Positions 8,294 to 16,644 of a stretch of DNA of 64,000 nt are shown here, in pieces. The stretch's first letter is position 1. The number at the start of each line of letters is the position of its first letter. The stretch spans positions 6,562 through 70,561 of the forward strand of contig JANRIC010000120.1 in NCBI GenBank assembly GCA_033765345.1, read 5' to 3'. A program made the translations under genes and the position numbers. This DNA is from JANRIC01 sp033765345 (GTDB taxonomy: Bacteria; Bacteroidota; Bacteroidia; Cytophagales; Microscillaceae). Under the pieces are notes generated by a model. That model was not told the origin of the DNA, searched no databases, and saw nothing but the letters and a program-made list of their open reading frames with translations.

Positions 8294-10087
8294 ATGAAAT
8301 CACTTGCTTATTTAAATAAATACCTACGTAAATATCAGTTTTTATTAATTCTGGGTATATTTTTTACGATTATCTCTAATATTTTCAGTATTGCTCCTGC
8401 ACCCATCGTGCGTTATGCTTTTGATCTTATTGAAGAATCCATCCGAGTTTATCAGCTTTATGATGGATTCTCAAAACAAGAAGCTATTTATGCTGATTTC
8501 GCCTGGAATGTATTGTTGTATGGTTTATTGATCGTAGCGATGGCACTGCTTCGGGGAGTATTTTTATTTTTTGTTCGGCAAACGATCATTGTGATGTCCC
8601 GCCATATTGAATATGACCTTAAAAACGAAATTTATAAACATTATCAGGAATTACCGATGAGCTTTTATCGGCGCAATAATACCGGAGATTTGATGGCTAG
8701 GATTTCAGAGGATGTAAGCCACGTGAGGATGTACCTCGGCCCGGCGATTATGTACAGCATCAATTTGATTACTTTGTGCATTATGGTAGTGGTGTTTATG
8801 TTTATGATTGATGCCAAACTGGCTTTTTTTACCCTACTTCCACTGCCTTTTCTCTCAATTAGTATTTATTTTGTAAGTAATGTGATCAATCGTCAATCTA
8901 CCGAAATTCAGCAAAGCTTGTCAGGGCTGTCTACTTTTGTACAAGAAGCTTTTTCAGGTATCCGGGTGATCAAAGCCTTTGACCGTGAGCAAGATTCAGT
9001 GCGTAATTTCAGCAAAGAAAGTGAAGTGTATAAAAATAAATCGATCAGTCTTTCTCTTGTTCAAGCTTTGTTTTTTCCTTTGATCATTGGTTTGATTGGA
9101 TTGAGTACCATTCTTATTGTGTACATCGGGGGAGTAGAAGTAATCAACGGCAAAATTACCAGCGGAGTAATTGCCGAATTTATCATTTATGTAAATATGC
9201 TCACGTGGCCGGTGACCTCGATCGGTTGGGTAACTAGCCTCGTACAAAGAGCGGCTGCTTCACAAGAAAGAATTAATGAATTTTTGAATACCCATACGGA
9301 CATTATTTCTCAAAAAAACCTAGAAAAACCCATCCACGGAGAAGTAGAGTTTAAAAATGTATATTTTACCTACCCTGATACAGGCATCAAAGCACTGAAA
9401 GATATTTCTTTTAAAATCGAATCCGGTGAAACGCTGGCAGTTTTGGGTACAACAGGCTCCGGCAAAAGTACTGTTGCCAATCTACTTACAAGGATGTATG
9501 ACGTGACCCAGGGTGAAATCTTGATTGATGGAATTAATATTCGAGATTTTAGCCTCAAAAATCTCCGAAGCCAAATGGGATATGTACCTCAAGATGTGTT
9601 TTTATTTTCGGATACCATCCGCAATAACATTGCTTTTGGCCTCGATCTGATAAATGAGGAAAAAATCATCCAAGCTGCCAAGGATGCAGATTTATATGAA
9701 AACGTGATGGACTTTGAATATCAATTCAATACCCGCATCGGAGAACGCGGCATTTCCCTTTCTGGTGGGCAAAAGCAGCGTCTCTCTATAGCCAGAGCGA
9801 TCGTGCGCGAACCTAAAATCTTAATTCTGGATGATAGCCTTTCGGCTGTAGATACAAAAACCGAAAACGCCATCCTGAATAATTTAAAGACCATTATGGA
9901 AAACAGGACTTCGCTCATCATTTCGCATCGGGTTTCTTCTGTCAAACTGGCTGACAAAATCATCGTATTGGATGATGGTAAAATTGTGCAACAAGGTACA
10001 CACGATACCCTGATCACCCAAGAAGGTATGTATAAGGAACTATACGAAAAGCAGCTCCAGTCCGAAGACTCCGTTAGCGAGCTTTAA
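8294..10087 (+). CDS. ABC exporter, fused membrane and ATPase domains (MsbA-like)
   Basis: A ~597-residue half-transporter: an N-terminal six-helix type-IV ABC exporter membrane domain (to about residue 330) followed by a nucleotide-binding domain. Walker A is GTTGSGKST, the signature is LSGGQKQR, Walker B is ILILDDSLSAVD and the switch His is in SHR. Such homodimers export lipids, lipopeptides or drugs, and the substrate cannot be told from sequence. The start was taken at the ATG at 8294; a TTG eight codons upstream is also open but less likely. Confidence 0.9.
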   Translation: MKSLAYLNKYLRKYQFLLILGIFFTIISNIFSIAPAPIVRYAFDLIEESIRVYQLYDGFSKQEAIYADFAWNVLLYGLLIVAMALLRGVFLFFVRQTIIVMSRHIEYDLKNEIYKHYQELPMSFYRRNNTGDLMARISEDVSHVRMYLGPAIMYSINLITLCIMVVVFMFMIDAKLAFFTLLPLPFLSISIYFVSNVINRQSTEIQQSLSGLSTFVQEAFSGIRVIKAFDREQDSVRNFSKESEVYKNKSISLSLVQALFFPLIIGLIGLSTILIVYIGGVEVINGKITSGVIAEFIIYVNMLTWPVTSIGWVTSLVQRAAASQERINEFLNTHTDIISQKNLEKPIHGEVEFKNVYFTYPDTGIKALKDISFKIESGETLAVLGTTGSGKSTVANLLTRMYDVTQGEILIDGINIRDFSLKNLRSQMGYVPQDVFLFSDTIRNNIAFGLDLINEEKIIQAAKDADLYENVMDFEYQFNTRIGERGISLSGGQKQRLSIARAIVREPKILILDDSLSAVDTKTENAILNNLKTIMENRTSLIISHRVSSVKLADKIIVLDDGKIVQQGTHDTLITQEGMYKELYEKQLQSEDSVSEL

Positions 10088-10152
10088 GCCTGATTTAAAG
10101 TGTTGGGTTTAGGTACAGAAAATTACTACTCACCAAAATCACTCATAGAACT

Positions 10153-10731
10153 ATGCACGTAACGATTCTTTCCACATCTCCCCGCAAAGACAGCAATAGC
10201 CTCAAAGCTGCCAAAGCTTTGGCAAAACTCAGCGAAAAAGCCGGACACGCAGTCAGTCTGGTTAGTTTTGAAAATTACGACATTCCGATGGTAGGGCAGG
10301 GAAGCCTACACAAAGACCAACTCAGCGATTTTCAAAAAATATTAATTGAACATTGGGAAAAAGCACAGGTGGTTTTTATGGCGATTCCTGAATACAACTG
10401 GATAACTAGCGGACAACTCATCAATGCTATTCATCAACTGGGCAGCCCTAATTTTGGGCATCTTTTCGACGAAAAGGTATTTGCGATGATGGGCGTTTCA
10501 GCAGGGCGTGGAGGAAGACTGCCTGCCCTCGAACTCACCACATTACTCAATAAAATGATCAGTTTTTTGCATAAAATGAGCATCGTTTCCCCAAAATTAT
10601 TCGAGTCCCAAGAAACTCCTCATACCGTAGACCCTGACGGAAACCTTCTTCAGAATCCCCTTTACAATCAAGGCATCGAGGATTATGTGACCTATACGTT
10701 CAAAATTGCAGAACGTTGGCTGGGGAAATGA
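10153..10731 (+). CDS. NADPH-dependent FMN reductase-family flavoprotein
   Basis: A 192-residue flavodoxin-fold protein. It starts with the phosphate-binding STSPRKDSNSLK loop and carries the MAIPEYNWITSGQLINAI segment typical of the NAD(P)H:FMN reductase / azoreductase-like family. It probably reduces flavins or quinones with NAD(P)H. It follows the ABC exporter on the same strand after a 65-bp gap. Confidence 0.8.
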   Translation: MHVTILSTSPRKDSNSLKAAKALAKLSEKAGHAVSLVSFENYDIPMVGQGSLHKDQLSDFQKILIEHWEKAQVVFMAIPEYNWITSGQLINAIHQLGSPNFGHLFDEKVFAMMGVSAGRGGRLPALELTTLLNKMISFLHKMSIVSPKLFESQETPHTVDPDGNLLQNPLYNQGIEDYVTYTFKIAERWLGK

Positions 10732-10784
10732 GAGGCAGTCAGCCACATGTATATCTATATAAGAAAAATATACTTTTACAATTT

Positions 10785-11318
10785 ATGAAATACCGTATTG
10801 CCGTAGATATGGACGAGGTAGTAGCCGACTCCCTATCAAGATATTTACTTTGGTATGAGCGCGACTTTGAGGAAAAATTTCCCATAGATTTGCTCCCCGG
10901 TAAAAAACCTTTTGAAGTAGTACCCCCTGAAAGAGCTGAAATTGTCAAGAAATATCCGCATCAAATCGGTTTTTTTGAAGATTTACCCCTCATAGAAGAT
11001 AGTCAGGAAATACTTGCCGAACTTGCCCAAAAACACGAAGTCTTTTTTACCTCCGCAGCCATGGAATTTAAATATTCCTTTCTAGAGAAGTATCACTGGA
11101 TCGAAGCACATTTCCCTTTTATTCATTGGAAAAATCGTGTTTTTTGTGGAGATAAAAGCATTATCCGGGCAGATTATATGATCGATGACAATGGCTTTAA
11201 CCTGGATACTTTTCAGGGAGAAGGATTACTTTTTACAGCACCCCACAATCTGCACATGCAGAAATATCGTAGGGTCAATTCCTGGAAAGAAATCAAAGAG
11301 ATTTTTGAAGCTTTATAA
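10785..11318 (+). CDS. 5'(3')-deoxyribonucleotidase-like HAD phosphatase
   Basis: A 177-residue HAD-superfamily protein like the 5' nucleotidase type C family (NT5C), which dephosphorylates (deoxy)ribonucleoside monophosphates. HAD motif I is DMDEVVADS near the N-terminus, motif II is the FFTSAAM segment, and the late acidic motif is YMIDDNGFN. The ATG at 10785 was chosen because it places DMDEV at residues 8-12, the usual distance; an upstream in-frame start overlapping the FMN reductase gene would add unrelated residues. Confidence 0.8.
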   Translation: MKYRIAVDMDEVVADSLSRYLLWYERDFEEKFPIDLLPGKKPFEVVPPERAEIVKKYPHQIGFFEDLPLIEDSQEILAELAQKHEVFFTSAAMEFKYSFLEKYHWIEAHFPFIHWKNRVFCGDKSIIRADYMIDDNGFNLDTFQGEGLLFTAPHNLHMQKYRRVNSWKEIKEIFEAL

Positions 11319-11325
11319 AAATATA

Positions 11326-11372
11326 GGCGTGGAAATATGACCAAATTGTATTTCCACACCTGTATTTTTATT
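11326..11372. terminator. Bidirectional intrinsic terminator
   Basis: A 13-bp stem (AGGCGTGGAAATA against TATTTCCACACCT, with one G-U pair) lies between the convergent nucleotidase and permease genes, with T-rich sequence on the plus side and A-rich sequence on the other. Confidence 0.7.
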
Positions 11373-11377
11373 TGTAA

Positions 11378-12886
11378 TTAAACATTTGCTCTCTTTTGAA
11401 GATTGCTGTATTTGATTCCATAAGAAAAATATATCAAAATACCCACGGCCATCCATAAGAAAAATCGTACCCAGGTAGGCCAAGGCAAAGCAAGCATCAA
11501 ACCCGTACAAACTACCACACAAAGGGTACATACTACCTGATAAGCCGGTGTGCGGAATTTACGAGGCGTATTGGGTTCTTTGATTCTTAATATCCATATA
11601 CCAATTGCCACAAGTACAAAAGCAAACAAAGTACCGATATTGCTCAACTCAGCAGCCACGCCAATATCTATAAAAGCAGCCAATAAGCCTACAATCAAAC
11701 CCACCATCAGCGTAGAATAAGAAGGCGTTTGGAATTTTGAGTGCGTCTTGCTGAATCCCTTTCCAATCAATCCGTCACGACTCATCGCATATAAAATACG
11801 TACCTGCCCCAGTTGCATAACCAGCAATACCGTGGGCATCGTAAGCGTAACACCAATTGAGATAATCAACGAAATTTGATTTTCACCCACTGCCGTCAAT
11901 GCAGCCGCCACAGGTTTTTCTCCATCAAGCACCGAAAGAGGAACCATCCCAGTCAGAACAGCCGCCACCACTACATACAACAGTGTACAAATCAACAAAG
12001 CGGTGATCATGCCAATAGGCAAATCTCGCTGAGGATTTTTGGCCTCTTCGGCCGTAGTACTGACAGCATCAAAACCAATATAAGCAAAAAATACCAAAGC
12101 AGCTCCTGTCATAATTCCCGCAAAACCATTCGGGGCAAAATCTTGCCAATGTGTACCCGGATCAAAATGAGGAATGCCAAAGATAAGAAATAATCCGATC
12201 AGTGCTAATTTAACGATTACCAAAGCTGAATTAACCCTGGCCGATTCTTTGATACCAATATACAATAAAAGAGTGATGACAGTGGTGATCAACAAAGCCG
12301 GAAGATTGAGTATTGCAGTAGTTTGTGGAAGACTTGCTAAAGTATCTGCATACTCTGTACGAATAGTTGGGCTCAGAGCCGTCCAGATACCACTCGGTAA
12401 TTGTACCATCTCCGTTCCGGTAGGGGCAATCATCCAACCCGGAAGATGAATCCCAAAACCATTCAGCAAATTGGTAAAATATCCTGACCAACCGATAGCC
12501 ACCGCCACATTCCCTACGGCATATTCTAGAATCAAATCCCAGCCGATAATCCAGGCAATCAACTCTCCAAATGAATAATAAGAATAGGTGTAAGCACTCC
12601 CAGAGATCGGTACCATAGAAGCAAATTCGGCATAACAAAGCGCGGCAAAGGCACAAGCAAAACCAGTGATGATAAAAGAAATTGTCAAAGCCGGCCCAGC
12701 CCCCAAGGCGTTTTCCGTGCCAGCAGCGGCTTCTCCGGTAAGTACAAAGATACCCGTGCCGATAATCGCACCAATACCAAACATGGTCAGTTCAAAAACC
12801 CCCAGCGTACGCTTTAACGGGGAAGACGCTGCCTCTTTGGTCAATTCGGCATAATCTTTTTTGGCAAATAAGTTACTTTTTGTCAT
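11378..12886 (-). CDS. APC-superfamily amino-acid permease (CAT-like)
   Basis: A 502-residue membrane protein with about 12-13 hydrophobic helices. The first helix holds the APC signature GIGAIIGTGIFVLTG, followed by the YAEFASMVPISGSAYTY segment in helix 3 and the FFAYIGFDAVSTTAEEAKNP loop, all typical of cationic amino-acid transporter (CAT/YfnA) family permeases. It probably imports amino acids by proton or cation symport; the substrate is unknown. Confidence 0.88.
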   Translation of the reverse strand: MTKSNLFAKKDYAELTKEAASSPLKRTLGVFELTMFGIGAIIGTGIFVLTGEAAAGTENALGAGPALTISFIITGFACAFAALCYAEFASMVPISGSAYTYSYYSFGELIAWIIGWDLILEYAVGNVAVAIGWSGYFTNLLNGFGIHLPGWMIAPTGTEMVQLPSGIWTALSPTIRTEYADTLASLPQTTAILNLPALLITTVITLLLYIGIKESARVNSALVIVKLALIGLFLIFGIPHFDPGTHWQDFAPNGFAGIMTGAALVFFAYIGFDAVSTTAEEAKNPQRDLPIGMITALLICTLLYVVVAAVLTGMVPLSVLDGEKPVAAALTAVGENQISLIISIGVTLTMPTVLLVMQLGQVRILYAMSRDGLIGKGFSKTHSKFQTPSYSTLMVGLIVGLLAAFIDIGVAAELSNIGTLFAFVLVAIGIWILRIKEPNTPRKFRTPAYQVVCTLCVVVCTGLMLALPWPTWVRFFLWMAVGILIYFSYGIKYSNLQKRANV

Positions 12887-13035
12887 AATCAGTGAAATAT
12901 TTAGTAGCTCAAGAGCTATAAAATTTTAAATATCCTAAATTTTCTTTCAGTAAATGCGGTTAAATACTGCTTTTTGCCCAATGATACACAATAAATTGAT
13001 AAAATTGTGATTTTAGTTCATATTTATTGTTTTTT

Positions 13036-13064
13036 TTTGATCTCAAGCTTTTTCTCTAAATTTG
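13036..13064 (+). promoter_or_regulatory. Predicted promoter for the YebC gene
   Basis: TTTG at 13036-13039 and TAAATTTG at 13057-13064, separated by 17 nt, match the Bacteroidota promoter pattern and stand 36 bp before the YebC start codon. Confidence 0.5.
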
Positions 13065-13099
13065 CTCAAATATGTCAAACTAAACCGGAATAAGATAAA

Positions 13100-13807
13100 A
13101 TGGGACGCGCTTTTGAATACCGAAAAGCCCGCAAGATGAAACGTTGGGGCTTTATGGCTAAAGCCTTTACACGAATCGGCAAAGATATCGCTATTGCAGT
13201 AAAAGCCGGAGGACCTGACCCGACTACCAATTCCAGGCTGAGGGCTATTATCCAAAATGCCAAGGCTGTCAATATGCCCAAAGATAACGTGGAAAGGGCT
13301 ATTAAAAAGGCATCTTCCAAAGAACAGGAAGATTATAAAGAGATTGTCTATGAAGGATATGCCCCACACGGTATCGCCGTGGTCGTGGAGTGTACCACCG
13401 ATAATCCGCAAAGAACCGTGGCCAATGTCCGCAGTTATTTCAATCGCTCAGGAGGAAGCCTAGGTACGACCGGATCATTGGATTTTCTTTTTGATCGCAA
13501 ATGTGTATTTAAAATCACCAAAGGAGACGTTGACCCCGAAGAACTAGAGCTTGAGCTAATTGATTATGGCGTTGACGAAATATTTGCCGAAGAAGAAGAA
13601 ATCGTGATCTATGGTGGCTTTCAGGATTTTGGAGGCATTCAAAAGGTATTGGAAGACAAGGGTTTTCATATCACACAGGCTGAATTTGAGCGAGTACCCG
13701 TGGATACCAAAACACTCTCCGCCGAAGCCGAAGAAGAAGTCCAGAAATTGCTGGATAAATTCGACGAGGATGATGATGTGCAGAATGTCTATCACAATAT
13801 GGGCTAG
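13100..13807 (+). CDS. YebC/PmpR/TACO1-family protein
   Basis: A 235-residue protein of the YebC family, described as transcriptional regulators or, for TACO1-type members, as aids to translation of difficult motifs. Visible marks are MGRAFEYRKARKMKRW at the start, GGPDPTTNSRLRAIIQNAK, MPKDNVERAIKKA and the YEGYAPHGIAVVVE segment. The length is normal. A good TTTG / TAAATTTG promoter stands just upstream. It has no obvious operon partner. Confidence 0.92.
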   Translation: MGRAFEYRKARKMKRWGFMAKAFTRIGKDIAIAVKAGGPDPTTNSRLRAIIQNAKAVNMPKDNVERAIKKASSKEQEDYKEIVYEGYAPHGIAVVVECTTDNPQRTVANVRSYFNRSGGSLGTTGSLDFLFDRKCVFKITKGDVDPEELELELIDYGVDEIFAEEEEIVIYGGFQDFGGIQKVLEDKGFHITQAEFERVPVDTKTLSAEAEEEVQKLLDKFDEDDDVQNVYHNMG

Positions 13808-13885
13808 TGGTTTTGAATGCAATACTCTCATAAAATCGGTGCAGAACGTAGAATCTGCACCAAAGTTTTTTATATAATTGATGAT

Positions 13886-14104
13886 ATGTTTAGATTAAAA
13901 CTGGTATTTTATCCGATTGTGTTGTTTAGCCTGACGGCTTGTGTCGAGAAGAAAATAAGCAAAGAGGAAAAACAAACTCTAATCACAGCATCAGATGTAC
14001 TCGATGTATATGAGTTTAATATCAAAAATAAGAGGTCTTTTCTAAACTTATACCCAAATTATACCCAGATTGAAGTGATTTGCCTGATTTTCTTGATTGA
14101 TTAG
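13886..14104 (+). CDS. Small lipoprotein, probably truncated by a repeat
   Basis: The ATG at 13886 opens a 72-codon frame. Its N-terminus is a lipoprotein signal (FYPIVLFSLTAC) with Cys at about residue 19. The last ~20 codons lie inside the 107-bp repeat that begins at 14058, which is noncoding elsewhere. I therefore read this as the front of a longer lipoprotein gene cut by repeat insertion or recombination. No family is recognised. Confidence 0.4.
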   Translation: MFRLKLVFYPIVLFSLTACVEKKISKEEKQTLITASDVLDVYEFNIKNKRSFLNLYPNYTQIEVICLIFLID

Positions 14105-14379
14105 CTTGATTATTAATGATTTAAAAGCTAAAATCTCGGAAAACCACTTCGGTTTGAGTATAAAGTGATTTAGGAAACACAAGACCCCTGCGGGGCAAGT
14201 TTTCTTGATTGATTAACTTGATTATTCATGATTTAAGCACTAAAAGCTCCCCTGTAAGGGCCTTGTTTTTGTATTATACCCAGATTGAAGTGATTTGCCT
14301 GATTTTCTTGATTGATTAGCTTGATTATTAATGATTTAAAAGCTAAAATCTCGGAAAACCACTTCGGTTTGAGTATAAA
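14058..14379. repeat. 107-bp perfect direct repeat with a partial third copy
   Basis: Copies at 14058-14164 and 14273-14379 are identical. The spacer between them contains a degenerate partial copy (CTTGATTGATTAACTTGATT and following). The unit includes TGATTTGCCTGATTTTC and runs of TGATT. It fills the 344-bp gap between the lipoprotein remnant and SufU; no gene is seen there. Its nature (mobile MITE-like element or regulatory repeat) is unknown. Confidence 0.8.
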
Positions 14380-14448
14380 ATCAAAAACACAATGATAACC
14401 GAAATGATCATAGCAGAGCTAAAGCCTTAGAATATCCCAAAAAACTAT

Positions 14449-14874
14449 TTATTTTTTCAAAAAATTCATCAGTGTTTCCCAGCTCAGTACAGCGCAGTCT
14501 ATTCGGCTGGGAAAGTTTTTGGCAGCCGCAAAAGCATAAAATTCCTGGGGTGCTTGGGATAGCTCTTCGGGTTGATTGTAAGCTATTTTTAGAAAAATTT
14601 CGCAGATTTTACGGGCTTCTTCTGCATTTTTCCCCTCTATATGTTGTACCATGACCGAAGTAGAAGCCTTACAAATCGCACAGCCATAGCCATGAAAATG
14701 TACCTCCTTCATGACTTCACCCTCCCAATCCAGATAAATGCGAAAATGGTCGCCACACAGGGGATTATAAGCTTCCAAAACTTCCCCCGCAGCTTCTTTT
14801 TTCTGAAAATTCAGTGGATTTTTATTGTGCTCTAAAATAATATTTTGGTATAACTGTGATAAATCTGAATTCAT
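14449..14874 (-). CDS. sufU: Fe-S cluster scaffold/sulfur acceptor SufU
   Basis: A 141-residue IscU/SufU-fold protein. The three conserved cysteines stand in PLCGD, GCAICKAS and RIDCAVLSW, the SufU arrangement. In Gram-positive bacteria SufU is a zinc-dependent sulfur acceptor that stimulates SufS; the same pairing is seen here, since SufS lies 9 bp upstream on the same strand. Together they supply sulfane sulfur for Fe-S assembly. No sufBCD is adjacent. Confidence 0.88.
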   Translation of the reverse strand: MNSDLSQLYQNIILEHNKNPLNFQKKEAAGEVLEAYNPLCGDHFRIYLDWEGEVMKEVHFHGYGCAICKASTSVMVQHIEGKNAEEARKICEIFLKIAYNQPEELSQAPQEFYAFAAAKNFPSRIDCAVLSWETLMNFLKK

Positions 14875-14883
14875 AAGATCCTT

Positions 14884-16104
14884 TCAAGAGAAAATTTTGC
14901 GAATAGTTAAAAGGGATTTAGCCAGAAAATCAATTTCATCGGCTGTATTGTAGATGCTAAAAGAAGCCCTGGCTGTACCGGGAATGCCCAAATATTGCAT
15001 CAGGGGCATCGTACAATGATGACCTGCCCGAATCGCAATGCCTTCTTCATTCAGAACCGTGCCGATGTCGTGTGGGTGTACATCGCCCAGCAAAAAAGAC
15101 ACAATGCTGCTTTTATGCTCTGCCTGACCGATAATCTTTAATTCGGGAATGCGGCTCAGTTTTTCGGTGGCATATTCCAGCAGATGATTTGTATAAGTTT
15201 GTACGCGTTTCATCCCCAATTGGCTCAGATAATCAATGGCTGCCCCCAGGGCAATGGCTCCAGCAATATTGGGTGTACCAGCTTCAAATTTATGCGGTAT
15301 TTTGGCAAAGGTACTTTCTTCAAAACTTACACTTCGGATCATTTCTCCGCCGTATTGGTAGGGTTCCATGTTTTCCAAAAATGTTTTTTTGGCAAATAAC
15401 ACACCCACTCCCGTAGGAGCAAAAAGTTTATGCCCCGAAAAAGCAAAAAAATCGCAATCCAATTCCTGCATGCTCAAGGGCTGATGCCCGACACTTTGCG
15501 CGCCATCCAGCAGCACAGGAATCCCCTTTTTGTGTGCCATTGCGATCATCTCTTCTGCCGGATTGATCGTGCCCAGTGAGTTGGAAATGTGTACCAAAGC
15601 CAGCATCTTGACTTTTTTATGAAGCATTTTCTCAAACGCTCCCAAATTAATTTCCCCTTTTTGATTGATTGGAATGATGCTTAAATTTGCTTGATGCTGT
15701 CGGGCGGTGATCTGCCAGGGAATCAGATTGGCGTGATGCTCCATCGCACTGAGAAGGATTTCATCCCCTTCCTGCAAACGAGGAGCAAGATAAGCACTTG
15801 CTACCAGGTTGATGGCTTCGGTAGTGCCTTTTACAAAAATAATTTCCTCTTCAGAAGGAGCTTGTATGAATTCTTGCACCTTCTGTCGCGCTCTTTCATA
15901 AGCTTGAGTGGCTTCTTGCGCCAGATCGTGTACTCCTCGGTGGATGTTGGCATTGGAATAGGTATAATAATTTTCAATGCTCTGGATCACCGAATAGGGT
16001 TTTTGGGTAGTAGCCGCATTGTCCAAATAAACCAGTGATTTGTTCCGGGAGTTTCGTCGTTGAAGAATGGGGAAATCACCCCTGATTTTGTCAATATCCA
16101 GCAT
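14884..16104 (-). CDS. sufS: Cysteine desulfurase SufS
   Basis: A 406-residue PLP-dependent class-V aminotransferase-fold enzyme that removes sulfur from cysteine. The signature elements are NIHRGVHDLA, VKGTTEAINLVA, the PLP-lysine segment FFAFSGHKLFAPTG, and the C-terminal RAGHHCTMPLMQ with the catalytic cysteine, which places it in group II (SufS/CsdA). It is followed after 9 bp by sufU, forming a two-gene sulfur-mobilising unit. Confidence 0.92.
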   Translation of the reverse strand: MLDIDKIRGDFPILQRRNSRNKSLVYLDNAATTQKPYSVIQSIENYYTYSNANIHRGVHDLAQEATQAYERARQKVQEFIQAPSEEEIIFVKGTTEAINLVASAYLAPRLQEGDEILLSAMEHHANLIPWQITARQHQANLSIIPINQKGEINLGAFEKMLHKKVKMLALVHISNSLGTINPAEEMIAMAHKKGIPVLLDGAQSVGHQPLSMQELDCDFFAFSGHKLFAPTGVGVLFAKKTFLENMEPYQYGGEMIRSVSFEESTFAKIPHKFEAGTPNIAGAIALGAAIDYLSQLGMKRVQTYTNHLLEYATEKLSRIPELKIIGQAEHKSSIVSFLLGDVHPHDIGTVLNEEGIAIRAGHHCTMPLMQYLGIPGTARASFSIYNTADEIDFLAKSLLTIRKIFS

Positions 16105-16152
16105 AATTGAATATTTTTATGTATAATTGTATTATTTTAAATAAAACTATCC

Positions 16153-16425
16153 ATGGCACTAGTTAAGTTTACAAATATATTAAAAAGATTTTATCCGAAT
16201 TTGAAAAGCATCCAAGTTCCGGGCAAAAGTGTCTCTGAAATTCTGAATGCACTTGAAAACGAATACCCTGGCATCAAAGATTATTTGGTAGATGATCAGG
16301 GCAAACTCAGACAACACGTCAATATCTTTATTGGCGAAGATTTGATTCAAGATAAAGAGGCCTTGCAAGATCAAGTCGGAGAAAAAGACGAACTCTACAT
16401 CGGGCAAGCCATCTCAGGAGGATGA
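16153..16425 (+). CDS. MoaD/ThiS-family ubiquitin-like sulfur carrier
   Basis: A 90-residue beta-grasp protein ending in Gly-Gly (AISGG), the tail that is adenylylated and thiocarboxylated in this family. LNALENEYPG and NIFIGEDLI resemble MoaD/ThiS. It is divergent from sufS, a likely sulfur source, and is followed after ~220 bp by a BNR-repeat protein. Pairing of MoaD-like and BNR proteins is, to my recollection, recurrent in bacteria, but its meaning is not known. It might act in molybdopterin synthesis or in an unknown sulfur-transfer pathway. Confidence 0.75.
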   Translation: MALVKFTNILKRFYPNLKSIQVPGKSVSEILNALENEYPGIKDYLVDDQGKLRQHVNIFIGEDLIQDKEALQDQVGEKDELYIGQAISGG

Positions 16426-16459
16426 ACAGTGCTGTGTTTCGTGTTTAGCGTAGTGATTG

Positions 16460-16574
16460 TGTGTGTCAAGTGGAAATCGTTGTGTGCGTCAAGTGGAAAT
16501 CGTTGTGTGTGTCAAGTGGAGATCGTTGTGTGTGTCAAGTGGAGCTCGTTGCGTGTGTCAAGTGGAGCTCGTTA
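16460..16574. repeat. Five tandem copies of a 23-bp unit
   Basis: Five consecutive 23-bp units based on TGTGTGTCAAGTGGAAATCG plus TTG, with one to three changes per unit. As 23 is not a multiple of 3 and the flanking sequence is low-complexity (C-rich AACACCCGACC repeats follow), it is not coding. It lies between the MoaD-like and BNR genes and may vary in copy number. Confidence 0.85.
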
Positions 16575-16644
16575 TTAGATAAATATCTAAAACCCCCCAA
16601 CCCCCAACACCCGACCCCCAACACCCGACTTAATATAAAAATTT

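Noticed and set aside
16460..16574. Possible CRISPR array
   Set aside because: Units are contiguous with no spacers, and no cas gene is present.
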